A stretch of 64,000 bases of DNA from PXAP01 sp964520585. GTDB lineage: Bacteria; Bacteroidota; Bacteroidia; Bacteroidales; PUMT01. Below are positions 44,179-52,596 of this stretch, in pieces. Under the pieces are notes generated by a model that had not been told where the DNA came from, made no database searches, and saw only the letters and a list, made by a program, of their open reading frames with translations. The stretch covers positions 1 to 64,000 of the forward strand of contig CAZFOO010000009.1 in NCBI GenBank assembly GCA_964520585.1. Reading direction: 5' to 3'. The position numbers and the translations under genes were made by a program. Every line of letters begins with the position of its first letter. The first letter of the stretch is position 1.

Positions 44179-44574
44179 ATGACAGATCCAATAGCAGATT
44201 ATCTTACACGGCTGAGAAACGCCATGATGGCGAAGCATAAGATTGTCGAGATACCTGCTTCCAATGTAAAAAAAGACATGACTAAAATTCTTTACGAGAA
44301 AGGTTATGTTCTGAACTATAAATTTGAAGATGATGGAGTTCAGGGGCTGATAAAAATTGCTCTGAAATATCATCCTGAAACAAAGCAGCCGGCTATTAAA
44401 TCATTGCGCCGGGTAAGCCGGCCCGGGCTGCGCCAGTATAAGGGAAAAGATGAATTGCCCCGTGTGCTAAACGGGCTGGGGATAGCTATTCTGTCTACAT
44501 CACAGGGTGTTATGTCAGACAAGGAAGCCCGGAAAATGAATATTGGCGGCGAAGTATTATGTTACGTATATTAA
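44179..44574 (+). CDS. rpsH: 30S ribosomal protein S8
   Basis: S8 (131 residues) binds helix 21 of 16S rRNA; in E. coli it represses the spc operon by binding its own mRNA. MTDPIADYLTRLRNA and ISTSQGVMSDKEAR-like LSTSQGVMSDKEARK blocks are present, with GGEVLCYVY at the end. rplF follows after 16 nt. Confidence 0.98.
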   Translation: MTDPIADYLTRLRNAMMAKHKIVEIPASNVKKDMTKILYEKGYVLNYKFEDDGVQGLIKIALKYHPETKQPAIKSLRRVSRPGLRQYKGKDELPRVLNGLGIAILSTSQGVMSDKEARKMNIGGEVLCYVY

Positions 44575-44576
44575 TT

Positions 44577-44582
44577 GGAGGA
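44577..44582 (+). promoter_or_regulatory. Shine-Dalgarno sequence before rplF
   Basis: GGAGGA lies 8 nt before the rplF ATG at 44591. A textbook ribosome-binding site stands out here, since nearly all other genes in the window have none, as usual for Bacteroidota. Confidence 0.6.
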
Positions 44583-44590
44583 ATTAAGCA

Positions 44591-45145
44591 ATGTCAAGAA
44601 TAGGATATTTACCCGTAGAATTGCCTGAAAAAGTTAATGTTACCGTTAATAAGGACAATCTGGTGAGTGTTAAAGGCCCTCTCGGGGAGCTTTTTCAGAA
44701 GATTGATCCGCGTATTGGCGTTAAGATTGAAGATAATCAGGTCACACTGACACGGAATTCGGACGATAATCAGAACAAGGCTTTACATGGCTTATACCGT
44801 TCACTTATAAATAATATGGTTAATGGTGTTTCAAATGGTTATGAGATAAAGCAGGAGCTTGTTGGTGTTGGATACAGGGCCGAAGCAAAAGGGCAAATAC
44901 TAGAACTTAGTCTGGGATATTCACATGACATACATTTTGCTATCCCACCCGAGGTTAAAGTTGAAGCCGTAACTGAAAGACGCCGTAATCCGGTTATCAC
45001 GCTGAAAAGTATAGACAAGCAACTTATAGGGCAGGTGGCAGCCAAGATCAGGTCATTCCGCAAACCCGAGCCATACAAGGGCAAGGGCGTAAAATTCGTG
45101 GGTGAACAGCTAAGGAAGAAGGCCGGTAAATCTGCAAGTGTATAA
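44591..45145 (+). CDS. rplF: 50S ribosomal protein L6
   Basis: L6 (184 residues) lies near the factor-binding site. It has the two repeated domains; the block EPYKGKGVKFVGEQLRKKAGK at the C-terminus is the rRNA-binding signature. A clear GGAGGA precedes its start. rplR follows after 25 nt. Confidence 0.98.
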   Translation: MSRIGYLPVELPEKVNVTVNKDNLVSVKGPLGELFQKIDPRIGVKIEDNQVTLTRNSDDNQNKALHGLYRSLINNMVNGVSNGYEIKQELVGVGYRAEAKGQILELSLGYSHDIHFAIPPEVKVEAVTERRRNPVITLKSIDKQLIGQVAAKIRSFRKPEPYKGKGVKFVGEQLRKKAGKSASV

Positions 45146-45170
45146 TAAAATTCAAAATCGGTAATTAATC

Positions 45171-45530
45171 ATGGCTTTAACTAAGCTTAAAAGAAGAAAG
45201 CGGATCAAAATGAGGATTCGCAGAAATATTTCCGGAACGGAAGAACGTCCGAGAATGACGGTTTTTCGCAGTAACCGGGAAATGTATGTTCAACTAATCG
45301 ACGATCTTAACGGGAAAACACTTATTGCCGCGTCTTCTTTGAAAAAAGACGAAGATAAGGCGGGCCGGGCGAACAAGACCGAGCGGGCAAAGCAGGTTGG
45401 AAAACTGATCGCAGAAAAATCGCTGGAAAAAGGTATTTCCAATGTAGTATTTGACAGAAATGGGTATTTATATCATGGCAGGGTTAAGGCATTGGCCGAT
45501 GCTGCCAGGGAAGGAGGATTAAAATTTTAG
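45171..45530 (+). CDS. rplR: 50S ribosomal protein L18
   Basis: L18 (119 residues) binds 5S rRNA. The basic N-terminus (RRKRIKMRIRRNISG), ERPRMTVFRSNREMYVQLIDD and the C-terminal YHGRVKALADAAREGGL are typical. rpsE starts 3 nt after the stop. Confidence 0.98.
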   Translation: MALTKLKRRKRIKMRIRRNISGTEERPRMTVFRSNREMYVQLIDDLNGKTLIAASSLKKDEDKAGRANKTERAKQVGKLIAEKSLEKGISNVVFDRNGYLYHGRVKALADAAREGGLKF

Positions 45531-45533
45531 GAT

Positions 45534-46049
45534 ATGTCAACAACAATCAGAAAAGTAAAAACCAGTGATCTGGAACTGAAAGACCGCGTTGTCAGCATTC
45601 AGCGTGTAACCAAAGTCACCAAAGGAGGAAGAACATTTAGTTTTTCAGCTATTGTGGTGGTTGGTAATGAGGATGGAATTGTCGGCTACGGGCTGGGTAA
45701 GGCCAATGAAGTAACTACTGCTATATCCAAAGGCGTTGAAGATGCAAAAAAGAACCTGGTAAGGGTACCTGTACATAAAGGAACCATACCCCATGAACAA
45801 TATGCCAAATACGGTGGCGCCCGGGTTTTTCTGAAGCCGGCCTCACATGGTACCGGTGTTGTGGCAGGAGGTGCCATGCGTGCTGTTTTGGAAAGTGTCG
45901 GCATAACCGATGTTCTTGCAAAATCAAAGGGCTCCTCAAATCCGCATAACCTTGTCAAAGCTACCTTTGATGCTCTTATGGAGCTCCGCGATGCGCATAC
46001 TGTCTCGGAACTCAGAGGCATTCCTCTCGATAAAGTTTTTAACGGTTAG
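45534..46049 (+). CDS. rpsE: 30S ribosomal protein S5
   Basis: S5 (171 residues) maintains decoding accuracy and lines the mRNA tunnel. The dsRBD-like domain carries VTKVTKGGRTFSFSAIVVVG, and the S5 C-domain has GTGVVAGGAMRAVLESVGI. rpmD follows after 15 nt. Confidence 0.98.
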   Translation: MSTTIRKVKTSDLELKDRVVSIQRVTKVTKGGRTFSFSAIVVVGNEDGIVGYGLGKANEVTTAISKGVEDAKKNLVRVPVHKGTIPHEQYAKYGGARVFLKPASHGTGVVAGGAMRAVLESVGITDVLAKSKGSSNPHNLVKATFDALMELRDAHTVSELRGIPLDKVFNG

Positions 46050-46064
46050 AAATAATTTACAGTA

Positions 46065-46247
46065 ATGGCAAAGATTCGATATACACAGATAAAGAGTAAG
46101 ATTGGTAGTTCCCAACGTCAAAAAAAGACTTTGGAGGCTTTGGGACTGAAAAGGATAAGCAGCAGCGTTGAGACTGAAGCTACTCCCCAGATTTTGGGAA
46201 TGCTTGAGAAAGTCCGCCATTTGCTTAAGATTGAAGAGGTTAAATAA
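46065..46247 (+). CDS. rpmD: 50S ribosomal protein L30
   Basis: L30 (60 residues) is a small 50S protein; MAKIRYTQIKSKIGSSQRQK and TLEALGLKRISSSVE match the short bacterial form. rplO follows after 19 nt. Confidence 0.96.
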   Translation: MAKIRYTQIKSKIGSSQRQKKTLEALGLKRISSSVETEATPQILGMLEKVRHLLKIEEVK

Positions 46248-46266
46248 TTTTAATATAAGTAAAGTT

Positions 46267-46713
46267 ATGGATTTGAGTAATTTAAAACCTGCAAAAGGCT
46301 CGGTTAAACGTGATAAAAGGCTAGGAAGGGGAGAAGGATCCGGCCGCGGGGGAACGGCAACGAAAGGTCATAAAGGTCAGAAATCACGCTCAGGATATAA
46401 AAGAAAAATTGGTTTTGAGGGAGGGCAGATGCCTTTGCAAAGAAGAGTGCCAAAGTTTGGTTTCAGGAATATAAACCGCAAATCCTATAAGGGTGTTAAT
46501 CTTGGGATACTGCAGGAGCTTGCGGAGAAGGGCAATATAACAACAGTTGATTTACAGACTCTTGTCAACGCCGGTTATGCTTCAAGAAATGACCTTATTA
46601 AAATACTCGGAGGTGGTAAGCTTGAGGTTAAGTTAGAAGTACAAGCCCATGCATTTTCAGAATCGGCCCGGGAAGCAATAGAAAAATCAGGTGGCACGGC
46701 AGTAAAAATTTAA
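46267..46713 (+). CDS. rplO: 50S ribosomal protein L15
   Basis: L15 (148 residues) is a late 50S assembly protein. ATG 46267 (MDLSNLKPAKGSVKRDKRLG) is the family start; an upstream open extension overlaps rpmD and is not coding. The glycine-rich RGEGSGRGGTATKGHKGQK segment is diagnostic. secY starts 7 nt later. Confidence 0.98.
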   Translation: MDLSNLKPAKGSVKRDKRLGRGEGSGRGGTATKGHKGQKSRSGYKRKIGFEGGQMPLQRRVPKFGFRNINRKSYKGVNLGILQELAEKGNITTVDLQTLVNAGYASRNDLIKILGGGKLEVKLEVQAHAFSESAREAIEKSGGTAVKI

Positions 46714-46720
46714 TTTCAAC

Positions 46721-48061
46721 ATGAAGGCTTTCATTGAAACCATAAAAAACATTTTCAAGATCGAGGATTTACGTTCCAGGATATTGTATACATTGGGCAT
46801 TCTGATGATTTACAGGCTTGGATCTTTTGTCACCCTGCCGGGTATCGATCCCTCCCAGCTTTCTGCATTGCAGCAACAGACTGCCGATGGAATTCTCGGA
46901 TTGCTGGATATGTTCTCGGGGGGTGCATTTTCGCAGGCATCAATATTTGCCCTTGGCATAATGCCATATATATCGGCTTCAATTGTTGTCCAGCTTCTTG
47001 GTATTGCCATACCCTATTTTCAGAAATTACAGCGTGAAGGTGAAAGCGGAAGGAGAAAGATAAATCAAATTACAAGGTATCTTACAGTAATAATTTTGAT
47101 CTTCCAGGGACCGGCTTATCTCAGAAATCTACAGGTCCAGTTACCGCCTGAGGCATTTGTACTTTCAGGACCGTTTTTTTGGATATCATCGGTCATCATA
47201 TTGATTTCCGGTACCATGTTTGTTATGTGGCTGGGTGAACGCATTACCGACAAGGGTATTGGTAATGGTATTTCGCTTATTATTATGGTAGGTATAATAG
47301 CACAACTTCCCTTTGCCTTATTTGCAGAATTTTTCTCAAAACTTGAACAACAGGCAGGCGGCGGACTTATTATGTTCATTGTGGAAATGGTTATACTGTT
47401 TTTTATATTCATGGGGGTTATTCTTCTGGTACAGGGTACCAGGCGTATACCCGTGCAGTATGCCAAACGTATTGTCGGGAATAAGCAATATGGAGGTGTG
47501 AGGCAGTATATACCGCTCAAGGTTAATTCAGCCGGTGTTATGCCTATTATTTTTGCCCAGGCCTTGATGTTTATACCGCTTACACTATCAAGTTTTGCCC
47601 CCACGGAAACAATGACGGGGTTTGCTGCGGCTTTTAGCGATTTTACCGGATTCTGGTATAATTTTACTTTTGCCGTACTTATAATTTTATTTACATACTT
47701 TTATACTGCGGTAACTATAAATCCCGGACAGATGGCAGAAGATATGAAACGAAACGGGGGTTTTATTCCGGGAGTTAAACCCGGAAAGAAGACTGTTGAG
47801 TTTCTTGATACCATAATGTCAAGAATTACCCTGCCGGGATCAATTTTCCTTGCAGCCGTTGCTATACTTCCGGCCTTTGCTATGCTGGCAGGTGTGAATG
47901 CACAATTTGCTCAGTTTTACGGTGGGACTTCTTTGCTTATTATGGTCGGAGTTGTGTTGGATACATTACAGCAAATTGAAAGTCATCTGCTGATGAGGCA
48001 TTATGACGGACTGATGAAGTCGGGAAGAATTAAAGGAAGGAGTGGCGGAGGTGTTATGTGA
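46721..48061 (+). CDS. secY: Protein translocase subunit SecY
   Basis: The 446-residue channel subunit of the Sec translocon with ten membrane helices. Signatures are RLGSFVTLPGID, GIMPYISASIVVQLL, LWLGE-like MWLGERITDKGIGNGISLII and the cytoplasmic loop RRIPVQYAKRIVG that binds SecA/ribosomes. Its stop codon overlaps the possible GTG start of map by 4 nt. Confidence 0.98.
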   Translation: MKAFIETIKNIFKIEDLRSRILYTLGILMIYRLGSFVTLPGIDPSQLSALQQQTADGILGLLDMFSGGAFSQASIFALGIMPYISASIVVQLLGIAIPYFQKLQREGESGRRKINQITRYLTVIILIFQGPAYLRNLQVQLPPEAFVLSGPFFWISSVIILISGTMFVMWLGERITDKGIGNGISLIIMVGIIAQLPFALFAEFFSKLEQQAGGGLIMFIVEMVILFFIFMGVILLVQGTRRIPVQYAKRIVGNKQYGGVRQYIPLKVNSAGVMPIIFAQALMFIPLTLSSFAPTETMTGFAAAFSDFTGFWYNFTFAVLIILFTYFYTAVTINPGQMAEDMKRNGGFIPGVKPGKKTVEFLDTIMSRITLPGSIFLAAVAILPAFAMLAGVNAQFAQFYGGTSLLIMVGVVLDTLQQIESHLLMRHYDGLMKSGRIKGRSGGGVM

Positions 48062-48891
48062 TCTTAAAATCCAGTTCTTTGATGTTAAATGAAAAAACAG
48101 GAGAAGCTATTGAAATACTGAGGGAATGCAACCTGCTTGTGTCAAAGGTTCTTGCGGAGATTGCCAGGATCATTGAACCCGGCATAACCACACTTGCACT
48201 CGACCGTGTCGCAGAGGAATTTATTCGTGATCATGGAGCAGTTCCCGGTTTCAAGGGATATAGCGGGTTTCCCAATACATTGTGTACTTCTGTTAATTCA
48301 CAGGTAGTTCATGGGATACCTTCAGCCTATGTGTTAAAAGAAGGAGATATTATTTCCGTAGACTGTGGAGTTAAAATGAAGGGATATTTTGGAGATACTG
48401 CCTATACTTATGCGGTTGGTGAAATTCCGGCAGAAGTGGCCGAATTGCTAAGAATTACGCACGATTCATTATATAAAGGCATAGGACAGGCCGTTACCGG
48501 TAAAAGAGTTGGTGACATTGGAAATGCGATTCAGGAATATGCCGAAAGTTATGGTTTTTCTGTTGTGAGGGAGATGGTCGGACATGGTCTTGGTCAAAAT
48601 CTGCATGAAAAACCTGAAGTACCTAATTACGGAAGGCGGGGAAGGGGTACTTTATTAAAGCGCGGAATGGTTCTTTGTCTAGAACCTATGATTAATCTGG
48701 GAGGCAAGACCATTATACAGGAGGATGACGGCTGGACTATCAGAACGCGCGATAATAAGCCTTCAGCACATTATGAACTGGCAGTTGTTGTTGATAACGA
48801 AAAAGCCGACATATTGTCAACATTTAAATATATTGAGGAAGAACTAATTTTAAAAAACAACGGATTACCATGGCAAAACAAAAAGCCATAG
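48058..48891 (+). CDS. map: Methionine aminopeptidase, type I
   Basis: A 277-residue type I enzyme that removes initiator Met. All metal ligands are visible: Asp in SVDCGVKMKGYFGDTAY (two), His in MVGHGLGQNLHE, Glu in LCLEPMIN and Glu in SAHYELAVVV. The frame opens with GTG at 48058, overlapping secY by 4 nt; ATG 48082 is the alternative. The end overlaps infA by 22 nt, suggesting coupled translation. Confidence 0.97.
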   Translation: MILKSSSLMLNEKTGEAIEILRECNLLVSKVLAEIARIIEPGITTLALDRVAEEFIRDHGAVPGFKGYSGFPNTLCTSVNSQVVHGIPSAYVLKEGDIISVDCGVKMKGYFGDTAYTYAVGEIPAEVAELLRITHDSLYKGIGQAVTGKRVGDIGNAIQEYAESYGFSVVREMVGHGLGQNLHEKPEVPNYGRRGRGTLLKRGMVLCLEPMINLGGKTIIQEDDGWTIRTRDNKPSAHYELAVVVDNEKADILSTFKYIEEELILKNNGLPWQNKKP

Positions 48892-49088
48892 AGCAGGACG
48901 GTACAATTATAGAATCCTTATCCAATGCGATGTTTAAGGTGGAACTGGAAAACGGGCATATAATTATTGCTCATATTTCAGGTAAAATGCGGATGCATTA
49001 TATTAAAATACTTCCCGGAGATAAGGTTAAGGTTGAGATGTCTCCATACGATCTTACCAAGGGCAGAATATGTTACAGGTATAAATAA
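48870..49088 (+). CDS. infA: Translation initiation factor IF-1
   Basis: A 72-residue OB-fold protein that blocks the A site during initiation. MAKQKAIEQDGTIIESLSN, GHIIIAHISGKMRMHYIKI and SPYDLTKGRICYRYK are canonical. It starts inside the last codons of map (22-nt overlap) in another frame. rpmJ follows after 16 nt. Confidence 0.98.
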   Translation: MAKQKAIEQDGTIIESLSNAMFKVELENGHIIIAHISGKMRMHYIKILPGDKVKVEMSPYDLTKGRICYRYK

Positions 49089-49104
49089 TTAAAAATATAT
49101 TGAT

Positions 49105-49221
49105 ATGAAGGTCAGAGCATCCATAAAAAAAAGAAGCGCAGATTGCAAAATCGTTCGCAGAAAAGGACGTTTATATGTTATAAACAAAAAAAATCCCAAA
49201 TTTAAGCAAAGACAAGGGTGA
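49105..49221 (+). CDS. rpmJ: 50S ribosomal protein L36 (zinc-less form)
   Basis: A 38-residue protein, MKVRASIKKRSADCKIVRRK then GRLYVINKKNPKFKQRQG. Only one of the four zinc ligands of classical L36 (Cys14) remains; the others are Ser11, Asn27 and Phe33 or neighbours. This C-minus form is usual in Bacteroidota. It lies between infA and rpsM, the conserved place. Confidence 0.97.
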   Translation: MKVRASIKKRSADCKIVRRKGRLYVINKKNPKFKQRQG

Positions 49222-49256
49222 TTATATCTAAGTTTGTAAATTATTAAAAATAAATT

Positions 49257-49634
49257 ATGGCAAGAATTGTTGGTGTAGATTTACCAAAAAATAAAATAGG
49301 TGAAGTTGGACTGACCTATATTTTCGGAATAGGCCGGAGCACTGCCGTTCAGATTCTGGATGAAGCCGGGGTTGATCGTACCGTTAAGGTAAAGGACTGG
49401 GATGATGATCAGTTATCTAAAATCCGTAATATCATAAATGAAAAGATTAAAGTAGAGGGTGAGTTGCGGTCAAGTATTCAGATGAACATCAAAAGGCTTA
49501 TGGATATCGGTTGTTACCGTGGCATACGTCACCGTATAGGATTACCGGTACGTGGACAAAGTACCAAGAATAATGCAAGAACCCGTAAAGGCAGAAAGAA
49601 AACTGTTGCTAACAAGAAAATGGCAACCAAATAA
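49257..49634 (+). CDS. rpsM: 30S ribosomal protein S13
   Basis: S13 (125 residues) bridges the 30S head to the 50S subunit. MARIVGVDLPKNKIGEVGL, GIGRSTAVQIL and GCYRGIRHRIGLPVRGQ are typical, with a basic tail. rpsK follows after 9 nt. Confidence 0.98.
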   Translation: MARIVGVDLPKNKIGEVGLTYIFGIGRSTAVQILDEAGVDRTVKVKDWDDDQLSKIRNIINEKIKVEGELRSSIQMNIKRLMDIGCYRGIRHRIGLPVRGQSTKNNARTRKGRKKTVANKKMATK

Positions 49635-49643
49635 TCGGTAAAT

Positions 49644-50033
49644 ATGGCGAAGAAAGTAGGAACATCAAAAAAGAGAGTAGTAAAAGTTGAACCTGTTGGT
49701 CAGGCGCATATTCATGCATCATTTAACAATATTATTGTTACATTGACAAACAATAACGGACAGGTTATTTCATGGTCGTCAGCCGGTAAAAACGGATTCA
49801 GGGGATCGAAGAAGAACACTCCTTATGCAGCACAGGTATCCGCAGGAGATTGTGCAAAAAAGGCTTATGATCTTGGCCTGCGTAAAGTCAAGGCATATGT
49901 AAAAGGACCCGGTTCCGGCAGGGAATCCGCTATCAGGACCATTCATACTTCGGGTATTGAGGTAACCGAAATAGTTGATGTGACCCCTTTACCACATAAC
50001 GGTTGCCGTCCTCCCAAGCGCAGGCGTGTTTAA
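49644..50033 (+). CDS. rpsK: 30S ribosomal protein S11
   Basis: S11 (129 residues) is in the 30S platform near the mRNA exit. ASFNNIIVTLTNNNGQVISW, GSGRESAIR and the end THP-like TPLPHNGCRPPKRRRV are standard; the Asn-Gly in HNGCRPPK is the isoaspartate site known in E. coli. rpsD follows after 40 nt. Confidence 0.98.
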   Translation: MAKKVGTSKKRVVKVEPVGQAHIHASFNNIIVTLTNNNGQVISWSSAGKNGFRGSKKNTPYAAQVSAGDCAKKAYDLGLRKVKAYVKGPGSGRESAIRTIHTSGIEVTEIVDVTPLPHNGCRPPKRRRV

Positions 50034-50073
50034 TCAGTTGATCAGTCAGTAAAACTATAACCAATTCATAGAA

Positions 50074-50682
50074 ATGGCAAGATATACAGGACCAAGAACA
50101 AAAATATCCAGAAAATTCGGTGAACCGTTATTCGGTGCTGATAAAGTTTTAGAGAAGAAGAATTATCCTCCGGGAATGCATGGTAACATGCGAAGAAGAA
50201 AGAAAACCTCCGAATACGGGGTGCAGCTGTTGGAAAAGCAAAAGGCCAAATATACATATGGCGTGCTTGAACGTCAGTTCCTTAATCTGTTCAAAAGAGC
50301 TTCCCGTTCAAAGGGTATTACGGGTGAAGCCTTACTACAGTTACTCGAATCACGGCTGGATAATGTAGTATACCGGCTGGGAATTGCACCTACACGTGCT
50401 GGTGCCCGCCAGCTTGTTTCACACAGGCATATTGTTGTAAATGGAAAAGTTGTGAACATTCCTTCTTATATTGTAAAAGCCGGTGATTATATCAGTGTAC
50501 GGGAAAAGTCCAAATCGCTGGAGGTAATAACCGAATCGCTCATAGTATCAAAGCGAAATGCCTACTCCTGGCTTGAATGGGATTCTGAAAAAATGACCGG
50601 AAGGTTTTTGAATATGCCTGAAAGAGAAGAGATTCCGGAAAATATAAAGGAACAGTTGATTGTAGAATTGTATTCAAAATAA
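50074..50682 (+). CDS. rpsD: 30S ribosomal protein S4
   Basis: S4 (202 residues) starts 30S assembly and in E. coli represses the alpha operon. MARYTGPRTKISRKFGEPLF lacks the N-terminal zinc cysteines, and the S4 RNA-binding domain reads LESRLDNVVYRLG and RQLVSHRHIVVNGKVVNIPS. rpoA follows after 7 nt. Confidence 0.98.
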   Translation: MARYTGPRTKISRKFGEPLFGADKVLEKKNYPPGMHGNMRRRKKTSEYGVQLLEKQKAKYTYGVLERQFLNLFKRASRSKGITGEALLQLLESRLDNVVYRLGIAPTRAGARQLVSHRHIVVNGKVVNIPSYIVKAGDYISVREKSKSLEVITESLIVSKRNAYSWLEWDSEKMTGRFLNMPEREEIPENIKEQLIVELYSK

Positions 50683-50689
50683 AATTGTA

Positions 50690-51682
50690 ATGGCAATATT
50701 ATCATTTCAGAAACCAGAACAAGTAATCATGCTTGAAGCTACCGATACATATGGTAAATTCGAGTTCCGTCCCCTTGAACCGGGTTATGGTATTACCGTG
50801 GGTAACTCACTCAGAAGGGTACTGCTATCATCCCTTGAAGGATATGCGATCACATCTGTAAAGATTACCGGTGTTGATCATGAATTTTCAACCATTACCG
50901 GAATTATTGAAGACGTTACGGAGATAGTGCTTAATCTGAAACAGGTCCGCTTCAAGAAACAGATTGAAGATACCGAGGGTGAAAAAGTAACTGTATCGAT
51001 AAGCGGTCAGGAAGAGTTCAGGGCCGGAGACCTTTCAAAATATTTGAATGGGTTTGTGGTATTGAATCCTGATCATCTTATCTGCCGTTTGGAGCCGGAC
51101 ACGAAACTGCAAATGGAAATTAACATAGGCAAGGGACGTGGATATGTTCCATCCGAAGAAAATAAACCTTCCGAAACGGAATTCGGGCTTATTGCAATGG
51201 ATTCGATTTTTACCCCGGTAAAGAATGTTAAATACCTTGTAGAGGATTACCGTGTGGAACAGAGAACGGATTATGAGAAACTGACATTTGAGATCTTTAC
51301 CGACGGGTCTATTCATCCCAAGGATGCCCTGAAGGAATCCGCCAAGATACTTATCTATCATCTCATGCTTTTCTCTGATGAGAAGATCACCCTTGAGACC
51401 GATGAGAAATTTGCTAATGAAGAATTCGATGAGGAAATACTTCATATGAGGCAATTGCTTAAATCAAGGCTGGTGGACCTGGATCTGTCCGTTCGTGCAT
51501 TAAATTGCCTCAAAGCCGCGGAAGTTGAAACACTGGGCGATTTGGTGAAGTTCAATAAAAACGATCTCCTTAAATTCCGGAATTTTGGAAAAAAATCCTT
51601 AACCGAACTTGACGAACTACTTGATTCAATGAATTTAAACTTCGGGATGGATATATCAAAATATAAACTTGACAAGGACTAA
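50690..51682 (+). CDS. rpoA: RNA polymerase alpha subunit
   Basis: A 330-residue alpha subunit. The N-terminal domain (1-230) has EPGYGITVGNSLRRVLLSS for dimerisation. The C-terminal domain (about 250-325) has the DNA/activator-binding VRALNCLKAAEVETLGDLV with the Arg equivalent to E. coli Arg265, and FGKKSLTELDELL. rplQ follows after 5 nt. Confidence 0.98.
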   Translation: MAILSFQKPEQVIMLEATDTYGKFEFRPLEPGYGITVGNSLRRVLLSSLEGYAITSVKITGVDHEFSTITGIIEDVTEIVLNLKQVRFKKQIEDTEGEKVTVSISGQEEFRAGDLSKYLNGFVVLNPDHLICRLEPDTKLQMEINIGKGRGYVPSEENKPSETEFGLIAMDSIFTPVKNVKYLVEDYRVEQRTDYEKLTFEIFTDGSIHPKDALKESAKILIYHLMLFSDEKITLETDEKFANEEFDEEILHMRQLLKSRLVDLDLSVRALNCLKAAEVETLGDLVKFNKNDLLKFRNFGKKSLTELDELLDSMNLNFGMDISKYKLDKD

Positions 51683-51687
51683 CAGAA

Positions 51688-52425
51688 ATGAGACATAGAA
51701 AGAAATTTAATCATTTGGGGAGAACAAGCTCACACCGGAAAGCGATGCTGGCCAATATGGCATCTTCGCTGATTCTTCATAAACGTATAACCACTACAGT
51801 GGCAAAAGCCAAATCATTAAGGGTTTATGTTGAGCCTTTAATAACAAAATCAAAGAATGACTCTACCCATTCAAGGAGAATGGTTTTTGGCTATCTTAAA
51901 AATAAATATGCTGTTTCTGAATTATTCAGGGACGTTGCGCAGAAAATTGCTGAAAGGCCGGGCGGATATACAAGAATACTCAAAACCGGTGCCAGACTGG
52001 GGGATAATGCTGATATGTGTATAATAGAACTCGTTGATTATAATGAGAATATGCTTGCAGCAACCAAAGAGTCAAAACCTGCAGCAAAACGCAGTCGCCG
52101 GGGCCGTGGCAGGAAGTCCGGTTCAACTGCTGAAGCCCAAGCTTCCGCGGGAAAAGAAAAGTCTGTAGATAAGGAAACAGATCAGTCAGCTTTTGAAAGT
52201 TCACCAAAAAAGAAAGAACCTTCATCTGAGAAAGTAAGCAAGGCACCAGTTGAGGATAAGAAAGAAACTGTTTCAGATGTGAAGCAAGAAGAAGCTAAAG
52301 CGGATAAGAAAGAAAATGCGGCAGAGGAAAAGAAAGAAGAAACCAAAGCTGAGAAGAAAGAAGCTGCGGCAGAGGAAAAGAAAGCTGCTTCTTCAGAAGA
52401 GAATAAGGAAGACGCCAAAGAATAA
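51688..52425 (+). CDS. rplQ: 50S ribosomal protein L17 with long acidic/basic tail
   Basis: The first 118 residues are ordinary L17 (MRHRKKFNHLGRTSSHRKAM to AKLV-like LGDNADMCIIELVDYN), which sits near the exit tunnel. A 125-residue extension rich in Lys, Glu, Ala and Ser follows, beginning with a basic patch (KRSRRGRGRKSG) and continuing with AEEKKEE-type repeats that include a 48-nt tandem duplication (about 52293-52388). Extended L17 tails occur in Bacteroidota but this one is long. Last ribosomal gene of the operon. Confidence 0.96.
   Translation: MRHRKKFNHLGRTSSHRKAMLANMASSLILHKRITTTVAKAKSLRVYVEPLITKSKNDSTHSRRMVFGYLKNKYAVSELFRDVAQKIAERPGGYTRILKTGARLGDNADMCIIELVDYNENMLAATKESKPAAKRSRRGRGRKSGSTAEAQASAGKEKSVDKETDQSAFESSPKKKEPSSEKVSKAPVEDKKETVSDVKQEEAKADKKENAAEEKKEETKAEKKEAAAEEKKAASSEENKEDAKE
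52293..52388 (+). repeat. 48-nt tandem duplication in the rplQ tail
   Basis: The stretch from about 52293 recurs 48 nt later; within it the 19-mer starting GCGGCAGAGG is identical at 52318-52336 and 52366-52384. It codes for 16-residue Lys/Glu/Ala repeats in frame. Confidence 0.8.
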
Positions 52426-52531
52426 AATAAAGAATCTCTTGCTGGAAGAGAACAAAGTTATTCTGTGAAGGTAAGGGCGAAAATCTGTTACGTAAAGACT
52501 GAAAAGCCTTCTGCCAGGAGAAATGAGAAAC

Positions 52532-52553
52532 GGATACTCCCGAAGCGGGATCC
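52532..52553 (+). other. Hairpin between rplQ and eno
   Basis: GGAT-ACT-CCCG-AAG-CGGG-ATCC folds into a stem with a 3-nt bulge, 44 nt before the eno start. It lacks a T-run. It could be an attenuator, processing site or eno leader element; the 171-nt gap has no gene. Confidence 0.45.
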
Positions 52554-52596
52554 TGAAATAATAATTAAATTGTTTACTTTATAAAATATATTTATT

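Noticed and set aside
52182..52418. A Ser/Phe-rich minus-strand frame opposite the rplQ tail.
   Set aside because: It is the complement of the Lys/Glu/Ala repeats, low complexity only.
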